Assembly (NCBI GenBank): GCA_937871415.1
Contig: CALMQD010000472.1
Coordinates: 1-6,797, forward strand
From: an uncultured Phycisphaerales bacterium
GTDB lineage: Bacteria > Planctomycetota > Phycisphaerae > Phycisphaerales > UBA1924
Length of the DNA: 6,797 bases
Direction of reading: 5' to 3'
Notes under the pieces: model-generated
Seen by the model: only the letters and a program-made list of their open reading frames with translations
Databases searched by the model: none
What the model was told of the DNA's origin: nothing
Shown: piece by piece, positions 1 through 5,953 of the stretch
Position numbering within the stretch: position 1 is the stretch's first letter
Layout: every line of letters starts with the position of its first letter
Made by a program: the position numbers and the translations under genes

Positions 1-865
1 TATTTTGACGGCCGCGGCGCCGGGGAGCCCGTTTGCCCGGACCCATGGGATGCATGGGACCCATGCGACCTATTCCCCGCCGACCCACGTCAAGCACGTG
101 GTCTGCGAGATGGGCGGCAAGAACGCGCTGATCATCGACACTTCCGCTGACCTCGACGAGGCCGTGCTCGCGGCACGCCACTCGGCTTTCGGTTTCCAGG
201 GTCAGAAGTGCTCGGCGTGTTCGCGGCTGATCGTGGTCGACCCCGCCGGCCCCCGGGGCCCGGCCTTCCGGCACGTCGTCGATCGCCTGGTCGAGGCGAC
301 CAAGGCGCTGGTGGTGGGCGACCCCACTCGCCCCGGCACGGACGTCGGCCCGGTGATCGACGCCGAAGCCGCGGCGAAGATCCGCGGGTACATCGATCGC
401 GGGCGTGTGTCGGGCCTCGAGTGCCATCAGATCGGCGTGCCGACGACGGGGGAGTTCGCCGCGCGAAGCGCGTCGCGGCTGGTGCCGCCGACGATCTTTG
501 TGAACGTGCCGGAGAACCACGAACTGGCGACCGACGAGATCTTCGGACCGGTGCTCGCGGTCATGCACGCTTCGAGTTTCGACGAGGCCCTGCGGATCGC
601 GAACCAGTTGCCGTACAAGCTCACGGGCGGCGTCTTCAGCCGCAAACCCAGCCACATCGAGCAGGCCAAGCGCGATTTCCGCGTGGGCAATCTGTACCTG
701 AACCGCGGCATCACCGGCGCGCTCGTCGGGCGCCAGCCCTTCGGCGGTTTCGGCATGTCGGGCGTGGGAAGCAAGGCCGGCGGCGCCGACTACCTCCTTC
801 AGTTCGTTGAACCGCGCGCCAGCTGTGAGAACACGATGCGGCGCGGCTTTGCGCCCGAACTCTGA
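1..865 (+). CDS. Delta-1-pyrroline-5-carboxylate dehydrogenase (L-glutamate gamma-semialdehyde dehydrogenase), C-terminal part, 5' truncated
   Basis: This NAD(P)-dependent aldehyde dehydrogenase would oxidise glutamate gamma-semialdehyde to glutamate, the last step of proline (and often arginine/ornithine) breakdown in the cytosol. The reading frame is open from base 2, so the first in-frame TTG at 5 is not a real start and roughly half or more of the protein lies to the left. Visible are EMGGKN with the general-base Glu (codon at 107-109), GFQGQKCSACSR with the nucleophilic Cys (codon 209-211), EIFGPVLAV, and the family-typical end with PFGGFGMSG, GSKAGGADYLLQF and ENTMRRGF. GQKCSACSR and the KAGG.DYLL tail are characteristic of P5C dehydrogenases rather than general aldehyde dehydrogenases. 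Whether it is a stand-alone enzyme or the C-terminal half of a PutA-type fusion cannot be told. A His/Gly/Ser/Pro-rich stretch just before EMGGK is longer than usual. Stop TGA at 863-865; ribD follows 30 bp later. Confidence 0.9.
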   Translation, partial: ILTAAAPGSPFARTHGMHGTHATYSPPTHVKHVVCEMGGKNALIIDTSADLDEAVLAARHSAFGFQGQKCSACSRLIVVDPAGPRGPAFRHVVDRLVEATKALVVGDPTRPGTDVGPVIDAEAAAKIRGYIDRGRVSGLECHQIGVPTTGEFAARSASRLVPPTIFVNVPENHELATDEIFGPVLAVMHASSFDEALRIANQLPYKLTGGVFSRKPSHIEQAKRDFRVGNLYLNRGITGALVGRQPFGGFGMSGVGSKAGGADYLLQFVEPRASCENTMRRGFAPEL

Positions 866-882
866 TCCCCGTCGCCAACGCC

Positions 883-888
883 AGGGAG
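883..888 (+). promoter_or_regulatory. Shine-Dalgarno sequence of ribD
   Basis: AGGGAG lies seven bases before the ATG at 896 and supports that start. The 30 bp gap behind the dehydrogenase stop shows no clear promoter, which fits co-transcription. Confidence 0.6.
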
Positions 889-895
889 CCGCCGG

Positions 896-2146
896 ATGCC
901 CCTCCGACCGGACGACCGACAGCACAAGCGTTACCTCGACCTGGCGGCACGCATTGCCTGGCGGGGTTGGGGGTTGGTCGAGCCGAATCCGATGGTCGGC
1001 TGCGTCATCGTCCGGTCCGGGAGCGACGGAGTTTCGAGGATCGTCGGCATCGGCCATCACCGGCGGTTCGGCGGTCTGCACGCGGAGCGCGAAGCCCTCG
1101 CCAGCTGCGCGCGGCTGGGCGAGCCCGGCGCCGCGCGCGGGGCGACGGCCTATGTCACCCTCGAGCCCTGCAACGGACAGGGCAAGCAGCCGCCGTGCGT
1201 CGAAGCGCTCAAGCAGGCGGGCGTTGCGAGAGTGATCTTCGCCGAGCGCGACCCGAGCGAGAACAAGGGCGGCGGGGCCGAAGCGCTCGCGCGGAGCGGC
1301 ATCGAGTGCGTTCGGAGCGGCGCGAGTTTCTGGGCGTCGCGCACGAGTGCGCCGTGGCGAAAACACCGGGCAACCGGCCTGCCCTGGGTCATCCTGAAGC
1401 TCGCCCAAACGATCGACGGCAAAGTCGCGACCCGCTCCGGCGACTCGAAGTGGATCTCGGATGAACACTCGCGCCGGTGGGTTCATCTGGTGCGCGGGCG
1501 GGTGCAGGGAATCCTGACCGCGACGGGCACGGTGCTGGCGGACGATCCTCTGTTAACGCCGCGCGGGGTGCCGGTGCGGCGGATGCCCGGGCGCGTGGTG
1601 CTCGATTCCTCTCTCCGACTCCCTGTGACGTCTCAACTCGTTCGCACGGCGACGCCGGACTCTCCGGTGTGGGCGGTGTGCGCGGACCAGGCCGACCCCG
1701 CGACGACCGGTCGCCGAGCGGCGCTCGAACGCCCGGGCCTTGGAGTTCGCGTGTTCCGCGAATCCGGGGCTGAGCAGCTCGGCGCCATCGCGCACGGTCC
1801 TCGCTCGGCCCGACTGGACCTGCGTGGTGTGCTGGCGTGGATGGGCGACGCCCCGGAGAACGGCGGGCTCGGGATGCAGACCGTGCTCGTCGAGGCCGGC
1901 CCTCGATTGGCCGGACAACTCCTGCGTCATCGCCTCGTGGACGAGACCTTGTTCTTTACAGCCCCGGTCGCGCTGGGCGATGCGCTGGCCCCCGGCCTGA
2001 CGCACGCGCCGGGCGACGCCGCCATGCCGCTGGTCAGCACGATCGCCGAGGCCCGCGACGGACAGTCCTGGCGTCTGGCGTTCACACGCCGAGTCGCCGG
2101 CGGGGTCGGGGCCGACGCGATGACCCTCTGGACGCGCACGCGCTGA
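896..2146 (+). CDS. ribD: Bifunctional riboflavin biosynthesis protein RibD (pyrimidine deaminase / uracil reductase)
   Basis: RibD carries out two successive cytosolic steps of riboflavin synthesis: zinc-dependent deamination of 2,5-diamino-6-ribosylamino-4(3H)-pyrimidinone 5'-phosphate, then NADPH-dependent reduction of the ribosyl side chain. The N-terminal deaminase (about residues 8-145) shows PNPMVG (30-35), zinc ligand His62 with the proton-shuttling Glu64 in HAE, and zinc ligands Cys92 and Cys101 at the usual spacing of nine. The C-terminal reductase (about 162-410) shows LKLAQTIDGKVA, SKWIS, TGTVLADDP (210-218), VVLDSSLRLP and LVEAGPRLAG. At 416 residues it is longer than the usual 360-380, mostly through extra length in the second half of the reductase. 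The ATG at 896 is supported by AGGGAG at 883-888, seven bases upstream. The 30 bp gap suggests co-transcription with the preceding dehydrogenase. The zinc loop reads CNGQGKQPPC instead of the common CSHHGRTPPC, and RDPNP reads RDPSE; both are divergent but the ligands are intact. Confidence 0.93.
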   Translation: MPLRPDDRQHKRYLDLAARIAWRGWGLVEPNPMVGCVIVRSGSDGVSRIVGIGHHRRFGGLHAEREALASCARLGEPGAARGATAYVTLEPCNGQGKQPPCVEALKQAGVARVIFAERDPSENKGGGAEALARSGIECVRSGASFWASRTSAPWRKHRATGLPWVILKLAQTIDGKVATRSGDSKWISDEHSRRWVHLVRGRVQGILTATGTVLADDPLLTPRGVPVRRMPGRVVLDSSLRLPVTSQLVRTATPDSPVWAVCADQADPATTGRRAALERPGLGVRVFRESGAEQLGAIAHGPRSARLDLRGVLAWMGDAPENGGLGMQTVLVEAGPRLAGQLLRHRLVDETLFFTAPVALGDALAPGLTHAPGDAAMPLVSTIAEARDGQSWRLAFTRRVAGGVGADAMTLWTRTR

Positions 2147-2177
2147 AGACTAAAGGCTCGCGGCGCGCTCGCCCGCG

Positions 2178-2186
2178 TGATAGGCT
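2178..2186 (+). promoter_or_regulatory. Candidate extended -10 element upstream of acs
   Basis: TG-A-TAGGCT resembles an extended -10 box (TGnTAnnnT) but matches TATAAT at only three of six positions. No good -35 hexamer is visible 16-18 bases upstream, where the sequence is GC-rich. It lies 41 bases before the acs ATG, almost the same distance as the TAGAAT box before the E2 gene. An in-frame GTG at 2177 overlaps it, one reason for preferring the ATG at 2228 as the acs start. If it is not a promoter, acs would be read from the dehydrogenase-ribD transcript across the 81 bp gap. Confidence 0.25.
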
Positions 2187-2211
2187 CAGGGGCGGACCAA
2201 TCCGGTCTGTC

Positions 2212-2216
2212 GGAGG
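2212..2216 (+). promoter_or_regulatory. Shine-Dalgarno sequence of acs
   Basis: GGAGG is a full match to the anti-Shine-Dalgarno core. It ends 11 bases before the ATG at 2228, slightly longer than the optimum. It decides the start: the upstream in-frame GTG at 2177 has no such site. The motif overlaps the short palindrome GAGGCCTC (2213-2220), too small to claim as a regulatory structure. Confidence 0.6.
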
Positions 2217-2227
2217 CCTCGGCACGC

Positions 2228-4384
2228 ATGACCACGTCGAACAGCGAACCGATCAGCGCGCTCCTGCACGAACGCCGCGTGTTCCCGCCGCGGCAAGCGG
2301 TTGAGCTGGGCTTCTCGCGCTGGCACGTAGGCTCGATGGACGAGTACCGCGAGCGGCACGCGCGGTCGATCCGGGAGCCCGAGGCGTTCTGGGGTGAAGT
2401 GGCGCGGGATCTGAAATGGTTCCAGCCCTGGAGCCGCGTGCTGGAGTGGAACGCGCCCGACGCCCGGTGGTTTGTCGGCGCGCGAACGAACATGTGCTAC
2501 AACTGCGTGGATGCCCACGTGCAGGCCGGATTCGGCGAAGAGACGGCGATCGTCTGGGAGGGGGAGCCCGTCGCGCCCCGCACGAGCCACGCCGCGGCCG
2601 ACTCGAAGTACGCCGCCGAGCCCGAGGTCCGCCGGCTGACCTACCGGGAACTGCAGGCTGCGACTTCGCGGCTGGGCAACGCGCTCAGATCGCTCGGGGT
2701 CAAGAAGGGCGACGTGGTCACGATCTACATGCCGATGGTGCCCGAGCTGGCGATCGCGATGCTCGCGTGCGCCCGCATCGGCGCGGCGCACAGCGTGATC
2801 TTCGGCGGCTTCGCACCGCACGCGATCATGGAGCGCGCCATCGACGCCAGGAGCCGCGTGGTCATCACCGCCGACGGCGGCTATCGGCGCGGCGAAGTGG
2901 TGCCGCTGCTGAAGAACGTTGAGGAGGCGGTGCAGCTCTGCGCCAACCACGGGCACATCCTCAATCATGTCGTGGCGCTCAAACGCACCGGCCACGAGCA
3001 GCCCAGCCGGCGTCCGGCGACGGGTTCGCACATCGGCGGCGGCGCGACCGTGCTGCACTGGTGGCACGATCTCGTCGAACCGGCGAGCGACGCCTGCCCG
3101 TGCGAGAGCATGGAGAGCGAGGACATGCTCTTCCTCCTCTACACATCCGGCTCCACCGGCAAGCCCAAGGGCATCGTTCATACCACCGGCGGGTACATGG
3201 TCTACGTGTACTACACGGCGAAGACGGCGTTCAATCTCGCGCCGAGCGACCGCGGCGGGAACGGTGACCTGTTCTGGTGCAGCGCCGACATCGGCTGGGT
3301 CACGGGGCACTCGTACGTGCTCTACGGCATCCTGCTCAACCGCGTGCCGACGCTCATGTACGAAGGAGCGCCCAACTTCCCCGCGCTGCCCGATCGGCCG
3401 GGCCAGGGCGACCGGTTCTGGGACATCATCGAGCGCCACAGGGTCACGCACTTCTACACCGCCCCCACGGCCATCCGCGCGTTCATGAAGTGGGGCGACG
3501 ACCTGCCGGCACGCCACGATCTTTCGTCGCTTCGGCTGCTCGGGAGCGTGGGCGAGCCCATCAACCCCGAGGCGTGGATCTGGTACCACGAGCACATCGG
3601 CGGGGCGAGGAACGGGGGCAAGGGCCGCCCGATCGTCGACACATACTGGCAGACCGAGACCGGCGGGCACGTGTGCACGCCCCTCCCGGGCGCGACACCC
3701 ACGAAGCCAGGCAGTTGCACGATGCCGATGTTCGGCATCGACGCGGAGGTCGTGAACGAGCAGGGACAGGAACTCGGACCCAACCAGGGCGGGCTGTTCA
3801 TTATCCGTCGCCCCTGGCCGGGAATGCTGCGCGGGATCTACGGCAATCGCGAACGCTTCGTGAGCAACTACTTCGGGCGCGTGAAGGACCCGAAGACCGG
3901 TGAGCCCTGGTACTTCTCGGCCGATGGCGCGCGGCGCGACGAGGACGGTTACTTCTGGATCCAGGGACGCATCGACGACGTCATCAAAGTCTCGGGCCAC
4001 CTGCTGGGGACGATGGAGGTCGAGAGCGCGCTGGTGAGCCACCCGGGGGTGGCCGAGGCGGCGGTCGTCGGCGTGCCGCACGACATCAAGGGCAACGCGA
4101 TCTGCGCTTTCGTGACGCTCAAGACCCATTGGCTGGCGCAGCACAAGCGCTCGCCGGACGACGCGCTCAAGAAGGAACTGGCGGCGCACGTCGCCAAGGA
4201 AGTGGGGGCCCTGGCCCGTCCCGACCAGATCCGCTTCGCCGACGGCCTTCCCAAGACCCGCAGCGGCAAGATCATGCGGCGTTTGCTGCGCGACGTCGCC
4301 TCCGGGGTCGAGAAGATCACCCAGGACACGACGACGCTCGAGGACTTCAGCGTGATCGCCAAGCTGCGGGAGAATGAGGAGTAA
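2228..4384 (+). CDS. acs: Acetyl-CoA synthetase, AMP-forming (acetate--CoA ligase)
   Basis: Acs activates acetate with ATP to acetyl-AMP and then forms acetyl-CoA, for high-affinity acetate assimilation in the cytosol. From the ATG at 2228 the protein has 718 residues; about 650 is usual. An N-terminal family segment (FWGEVARDLKWF, NMCYNCVDAHV) precedes the large adenylation domain. That domain has the phosphate loop TSGSTGKPKG (306-315), SVGEPINPEAW, and YWQTETGGH, whose Trp474 is the residue that restricts the acyl pocket to acetate in studied enzymes. The small C-terminal domain has YFSADGARRDEDGY (Asp566), GRIDDVIKVSG (580-590) and PKTRSGKIMRR, with catalytic Lys681, the residue controlled by reversible acetylation in other bacteria. 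GHLLGT replaces the bacterial GHRLGT and resembles animal ACSS2 (GHLLST). Extra length is seen near residues 115-136, 253-272 and in a Gly-rich loop before RPIVDTYWQ. The start follows GGAGG at 2212-2216. A hairpin covers the stop codon. Confidence 0.95.
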   Translation: MTTSNSEPISALLHERRVFPPRQAVELGFSRWHVGSMDEYRERHARSIREPEAFWGEVARDLKWFQPWSRVLEWNAPDARWFVGARTNMCYNCVDAHVQAGFGEETAIVWEGEPVAPRTSHAAADSKYAAEPEVRRLTYRELQAATSRLGNALRSLGVKKGDVVTIYMPMVPELAIAMLACARIGAAHSVIFGGFAPHAIMERAIDARSRVVITADGGYRRGEVVPLLKNVEEAVQLCANHGHILNHVVALKRTGHEQPSRRPATGSHIGGGATVLHWWHDLVEPASDACPCESMESEDMLFLLYTSGSTGKPKGIVHTTGGYMVYVYYTAKTAFNLAPSDRGGNGDLFWCSADIGWVTGHSYVLYGILLNRVPTLMYEGAPNFPALPDRPGQGDRFWDIIERHRVTHFYTAPTAIRAFMKWGDDLPARHDLSSLRLLGSVGEPINPEAWIWYHEHIGGARNGGKGRPIVDTYWQTETGGHVCTPLPGATPTKPGSCTMPMFGIDAEVVNEQGQELGPNQGGLFIIRRPWPGMLRGIYGNRERFVSNYFGRVKDPKTGEPWYFSADGARRDEDGYFWIQGRIDDVIKVSGHLLGTMEVESALVSHPGVAEAAVVGVPHDIKGNAICAFVTLKTHWLAQHKRSPDDALKKELAAHVAKEVGALARPDQIRFADGLPKTRSGKIMRRLLRDVASGVEKITQDTTTLEDFSVIAKLRENEE

Positions 4385-4401
4385 CCGGGCGCCGTTACTC
4401 C
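4378..4401 (+). terminator. Stem-loop spanning the acs stop codon, possible transcription terminator or mRNA 3' end
   Basis: The left arm GGAGTAAC (4378-4385) pairs perfectly with the right arm GTTACTCC (4394-4401), giving an 8-bp stem with an 8-base GC-rich loop. The TAA stop of acs (4382-4384) lies inside the left arm. The following bases contain several T residues but no continuous T-tract, so it is not a classic intrinsic terminator. It could be a Rho-associated or U-tract-less terminator, or a 3'-end stabiliser. It separates acs from the downstream promoter-like site and suggests the E2 gene is transcribed on its own. Confidence 0.45.
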
Positions 4402-4425
4402 CGTTCGATGTGCTGTCGATTGGGG

Positions 4426-4439
4426 GCTTCCCGGGAAGC
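4426..4439. promoter_or_regulatory. Perfect 14-bp palindrome in the acs-E2 gap, candidate operator
   Basis: GCTTCCCGGGAAGC is identical to its reverse complement over 14 bases. It ends 15 bases before the TAGAAT hexamer at 4455, so it covers the place where a -35 box would lie for a 17-base spacer (about 4432-4437). A dyad with no spacer suits a homodimeric DNA-binding protein better than a terminator; folded as RNA it would give only about five base pairs with a four-base loop. No T-tract follows. The regulator, if any, is unknown. Confidence 0.35.
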
Positions 4440-4454
4440 GTGCCGCCGGGTCGC

Positions 4455-4460
4455 TAGAAT
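4455..4460 (+). promoter_or_regulatory. Candidate -10 element of the E2 gene promoter
   Basis: TAGAAT matches the TATAAT consensus at five of six positions and lies 38 bases before the E2 start codon, which would give a leader of about 30 bases. No recognisable -35 hexamer is seen at 16-18 bases upstream; the region is occupied by the 14-bp palindrome. Such a promoter could be activator-dependent, or the match could be chance. Confidence 0.4.
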
Positions 4461-4486
4461 GGCGTTCTGACCGGATTCCCCTACCC

Positions 4487-4490
4487 GAGG
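4487..4490 (+). promoter_or_regulatory. Shine-Dalgarno sequence of the E2 gene
   Basis: GAGG, eight bases before the ATG at 4499, is a short but well-placed ribosome binding site. It supports this start, as does the lipoyl domain beginning about 10 residues into the protein. Confidence 0.5.
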
Positions 4491-4498
4491 CAGTTTCG

Positions 4499-5926
4499 AT
4501 GGCCCACGCCAAGAGCAGCAATCCGAACGAGTTCATCCTTCCCGATCTGGGGGAAGGCGTGCACGAAGCCGAGTTGATCAAGTGGCGCGTGCAGATCGGC
4601 GACAACGTCCAGGAACACGACATCCTCGCCGAGATGGAGACGGACAAGGCGCTGGTGGAAGTGCCCTCGCCGCGCTCGGGCGTAATCGCCGCGCTGCACG
4701 GCAACGAGGGGGAGATCCTGAAAGTCGGCAACGTGCTGGTGACCTACGCCGGTGGGGGCGGTGCGGCTGTTGCGGCCCCCGCGCCAGCGGCCAAGAGCCC
4801 GGGGACCAATGGCACGCACGCCGCCCACGCCGAGGAGCTCGATGAACCGAGCGAGCGGACGGAGGACGACGGAACGGTCGTCGGGAAAATGACCGGCTCG
4901 CTGGGCGGAGTCTCCGCCGAAGCCGGCAAGGTGCTGGCAACCCCTGCGGTGCGCCGCCTGGCCCGTGATCTGAATGTCGATCTCAGCCGCGTGCAGGGCA
5001 CGGGCATCGCCGGACGAATCACGGAGAAGGACGTTCGCGCGGCCCAGGGCGGAGGGGGCACGAAGGCCGCGCCAGCTCCCAGCCGTGCGCCGGTGGAGCG
5101 CATCGAAACCCGCACGCGTCCGGTCGAGATCCCTTCGCCGACCCGTGCGTCCTCGCCGGCGCCGGCCCCTGCGCGACGTGAAGTCCCGTCCATCCCGGCC
5201 GGCGAAGCGACGCTGCGCGTGCCGTTCCGCGGCGTGCGACGGACCATCGCCAACCGCCTCCGCGAGAGCGTCAACCAGGCCGTGCACTTCAACGTCATGG
5301 ACGAGGCGGACATCTCGGCGCTCGACGTGCTGCGGAAGAAACTGAGCGCGGCCAGCGGGGAGAAGATCTCCGTCCTGCCGTTCGTGGCCAGCGCCGTCTG
5401 CCGCGTACTGACAAAGGACCCCTTCCGCTCGATGAACGCCACGGTGGACGAGAAACCGGGCGACGCGAACTACGACGCCGCGATTGTCCAGCATCGAGCG
5501 GTGCACATGGGCATCGCGGCCGATACGGACAGTGGGCTGATGGTTCCGGTGATCCGAGACTGCGATGCGCTCGGTGTGATCGAGATCGCCCGGCACATCG
5601 CTCACGTCGCCGAGGCCGCCCGCACGCGTTCCGCCAGCCGCGAGATGCTCTCGGGCTCGACGTTCACGATCAGCAACGTCGGGAGCCACGCCGGGCGCTT
5701 CGCGACGCCGATCATCAACTATCCCGAGGCGGCGATCCTGGGCGTCGGGCGGGCCCGGCCCGCGCCGGTCATCCGGGGCGGCGGTATCTTCGTCGGCAAC
5801 CTGCTGCCGCTCAGCCTCGCCTGCGACCACCGCGTCGTGGACGGCGCGACGGCGGCGCTGGCGCTCGCCGAGATCATCGCGCTCCTGCAGGATCCGGAAC
5901 AGTTGCTCTCGCCCGCGCGGGCCTGA
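4499..5926 (+). CDS. Dihydrolipoamide acyltransferase (E2) of a 2-oxoacid dehydrogenase complex, probably pyruvate or branched-chain type
   Basis: E2 forms the core of the complex: its lipoyl arm takes the acyl group from E1, and its catalytic domain passes it to CoA. The 475 residues show the full order of domains. One lipoyl domain (about 10-84) carries EMETDKALVEVPSP with the lipoylated Lys50. An Ala/Pro/Gly and then acidic linker follows. The peripheral subunit-binding domain (about 146-183) has ATPAVRRLARDL, GTGIAGRITEKDV. A second Pro/Ala/Arg-rich linker (about 185-235) leads to the catalytic domain (238-475), with SGLMVPVIRD, STFTISNVGS, TPIINYPEAAILGVGR and the active-site DHRVVDG (His444, Asp448). 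The substrate cannot be fixed from sequence: LPDLGEGVHEAEL suits pyruvate or branched-chain complexes, and the succinyltransferase type seems less likely. No E1 or E3 gene lies alongside. A hairpin, palindrome and -10-like box upstream and a convergent gene downstream suggest a single-gene transcript. Confidence 0.93.
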   Translation: MAHAKSSNPNEFILPDLGEGVHEAELIKWRVQIGDNVQEHDILAEMETDKALVEVPSPRSGVIAALHGNEGEILKVGNVLVTYAGGGGAAVAAPAPAAKSPGTNGTHAAHAEELDEPSERTEDDGTVVGKMTGSLGGVSAEAGKVLATPAVRRLARDLNVDLSRVQGTGIAGRITEKDVRAAQGGGGTKAAPAPSRAPVERIETRTRPVEIPSPTRASSPAPAPARREVPSIPAGEATLRVPFRGVRRTIANRLRESVNQAVHFNVMDEADISALDVLRKKLSAASGEKISVLPFVASAVCRVLTKDPFRSMNATVDEKPGDANYDAAIVQHRAVHMGIAADTDSGLMVPVIRDCDALGVIEIARHIAHVAEAARTRSASREMLSGSTFTISNVGSHAGRFATPIINYPEAAILGVGRARPAPVIRGGGIFVGNLLPLSLACDHRVVDGATAALALAEIIALLQDPEQLLSPARA

Positions 5927-5934
5927 ACACAGGC
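5911..5934. terminator. Overlapping inverted repeats at the convergent gene ends, candidate bidirectional terminator
   Basis: The last codons and stop of the E2 gene hold a perfect 12-bp palindrome, GCCCGCGCGGGC (5911-5922). Immediately after it, GCCTG (5921-5925) and CAGGC (5930-5934) form a 5-bp stem with an AACA loop that includes the last base of the stop codon. The two share bases, so they are alternative folds. Only 27 bp separate the stop codons of the two convergent genes, so a hairpin here could end both transcripts. There is no T-tract in either direction, and GC-rich DNA makes short dyads common. Confidence 0.3.
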
Positions 5935-5953
5935 GGGCCGTCACGCGACGCCA

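Noticed and set aside
5..7. TTG at 5 as the start of a short dehydrogenase
   Set aside because: The frame is open to the window edge, and the fragment lacks the N-terminal NAD-binding half of the family, so this is an internal codon of a gene cut by the window.
208..810. A 200-codon + strand frame inside the dehydrogenase gene
   Set aside because: The translation is an Arg/Gly/Pro-rich shadow; the catalytic motifs and C-terminal signature are in the other frame.
2159..2177. CGCGG/CCGCG inverted repeat after ribD as a terminator
   Set aside because: Only five pairs with a nine-base loop and no T-tract; short GC dyads like this are expected by chance in such GC-rich DNA.
2195..2207. GACC/GGTC hairpin in the acs leader as a riboswitch or operator
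   Set aside because: Four Watson-Crick pairs only, and the 81 bp gap is too short for any known riboswitch fold recognisable by eye.
2177..2227. GTG at 2177 as an upstream start of acs, adding 17 residues
   Set aside because: The extra residues do not resemble the family, no ribosome binding site precedes the GTG, and it overlaps the promoter-like site. The ATG at 2228 has GGAGG upstream.
2186..4189. A 667-codon open frame on the - strand covering almost all of acs
   Set aside because: It runs in the antisense register whose stops correspond to sense TTA, CTA and TCA codons, which are very rare in this GC-rich coding style. The translation is Arg/Val/His-rich with no recognisable domain, while the + strand is unmistakably Acs.
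4481..5944. A 487-codon open frame on the - strand covering the whole E2 gene
   Set aside because: It is in the same antisense register as the acs shadow and has the same explanation. Its composition is rich in Arg, Gly, His and Asp with no domain, against complete E2 motifs on the + strand.
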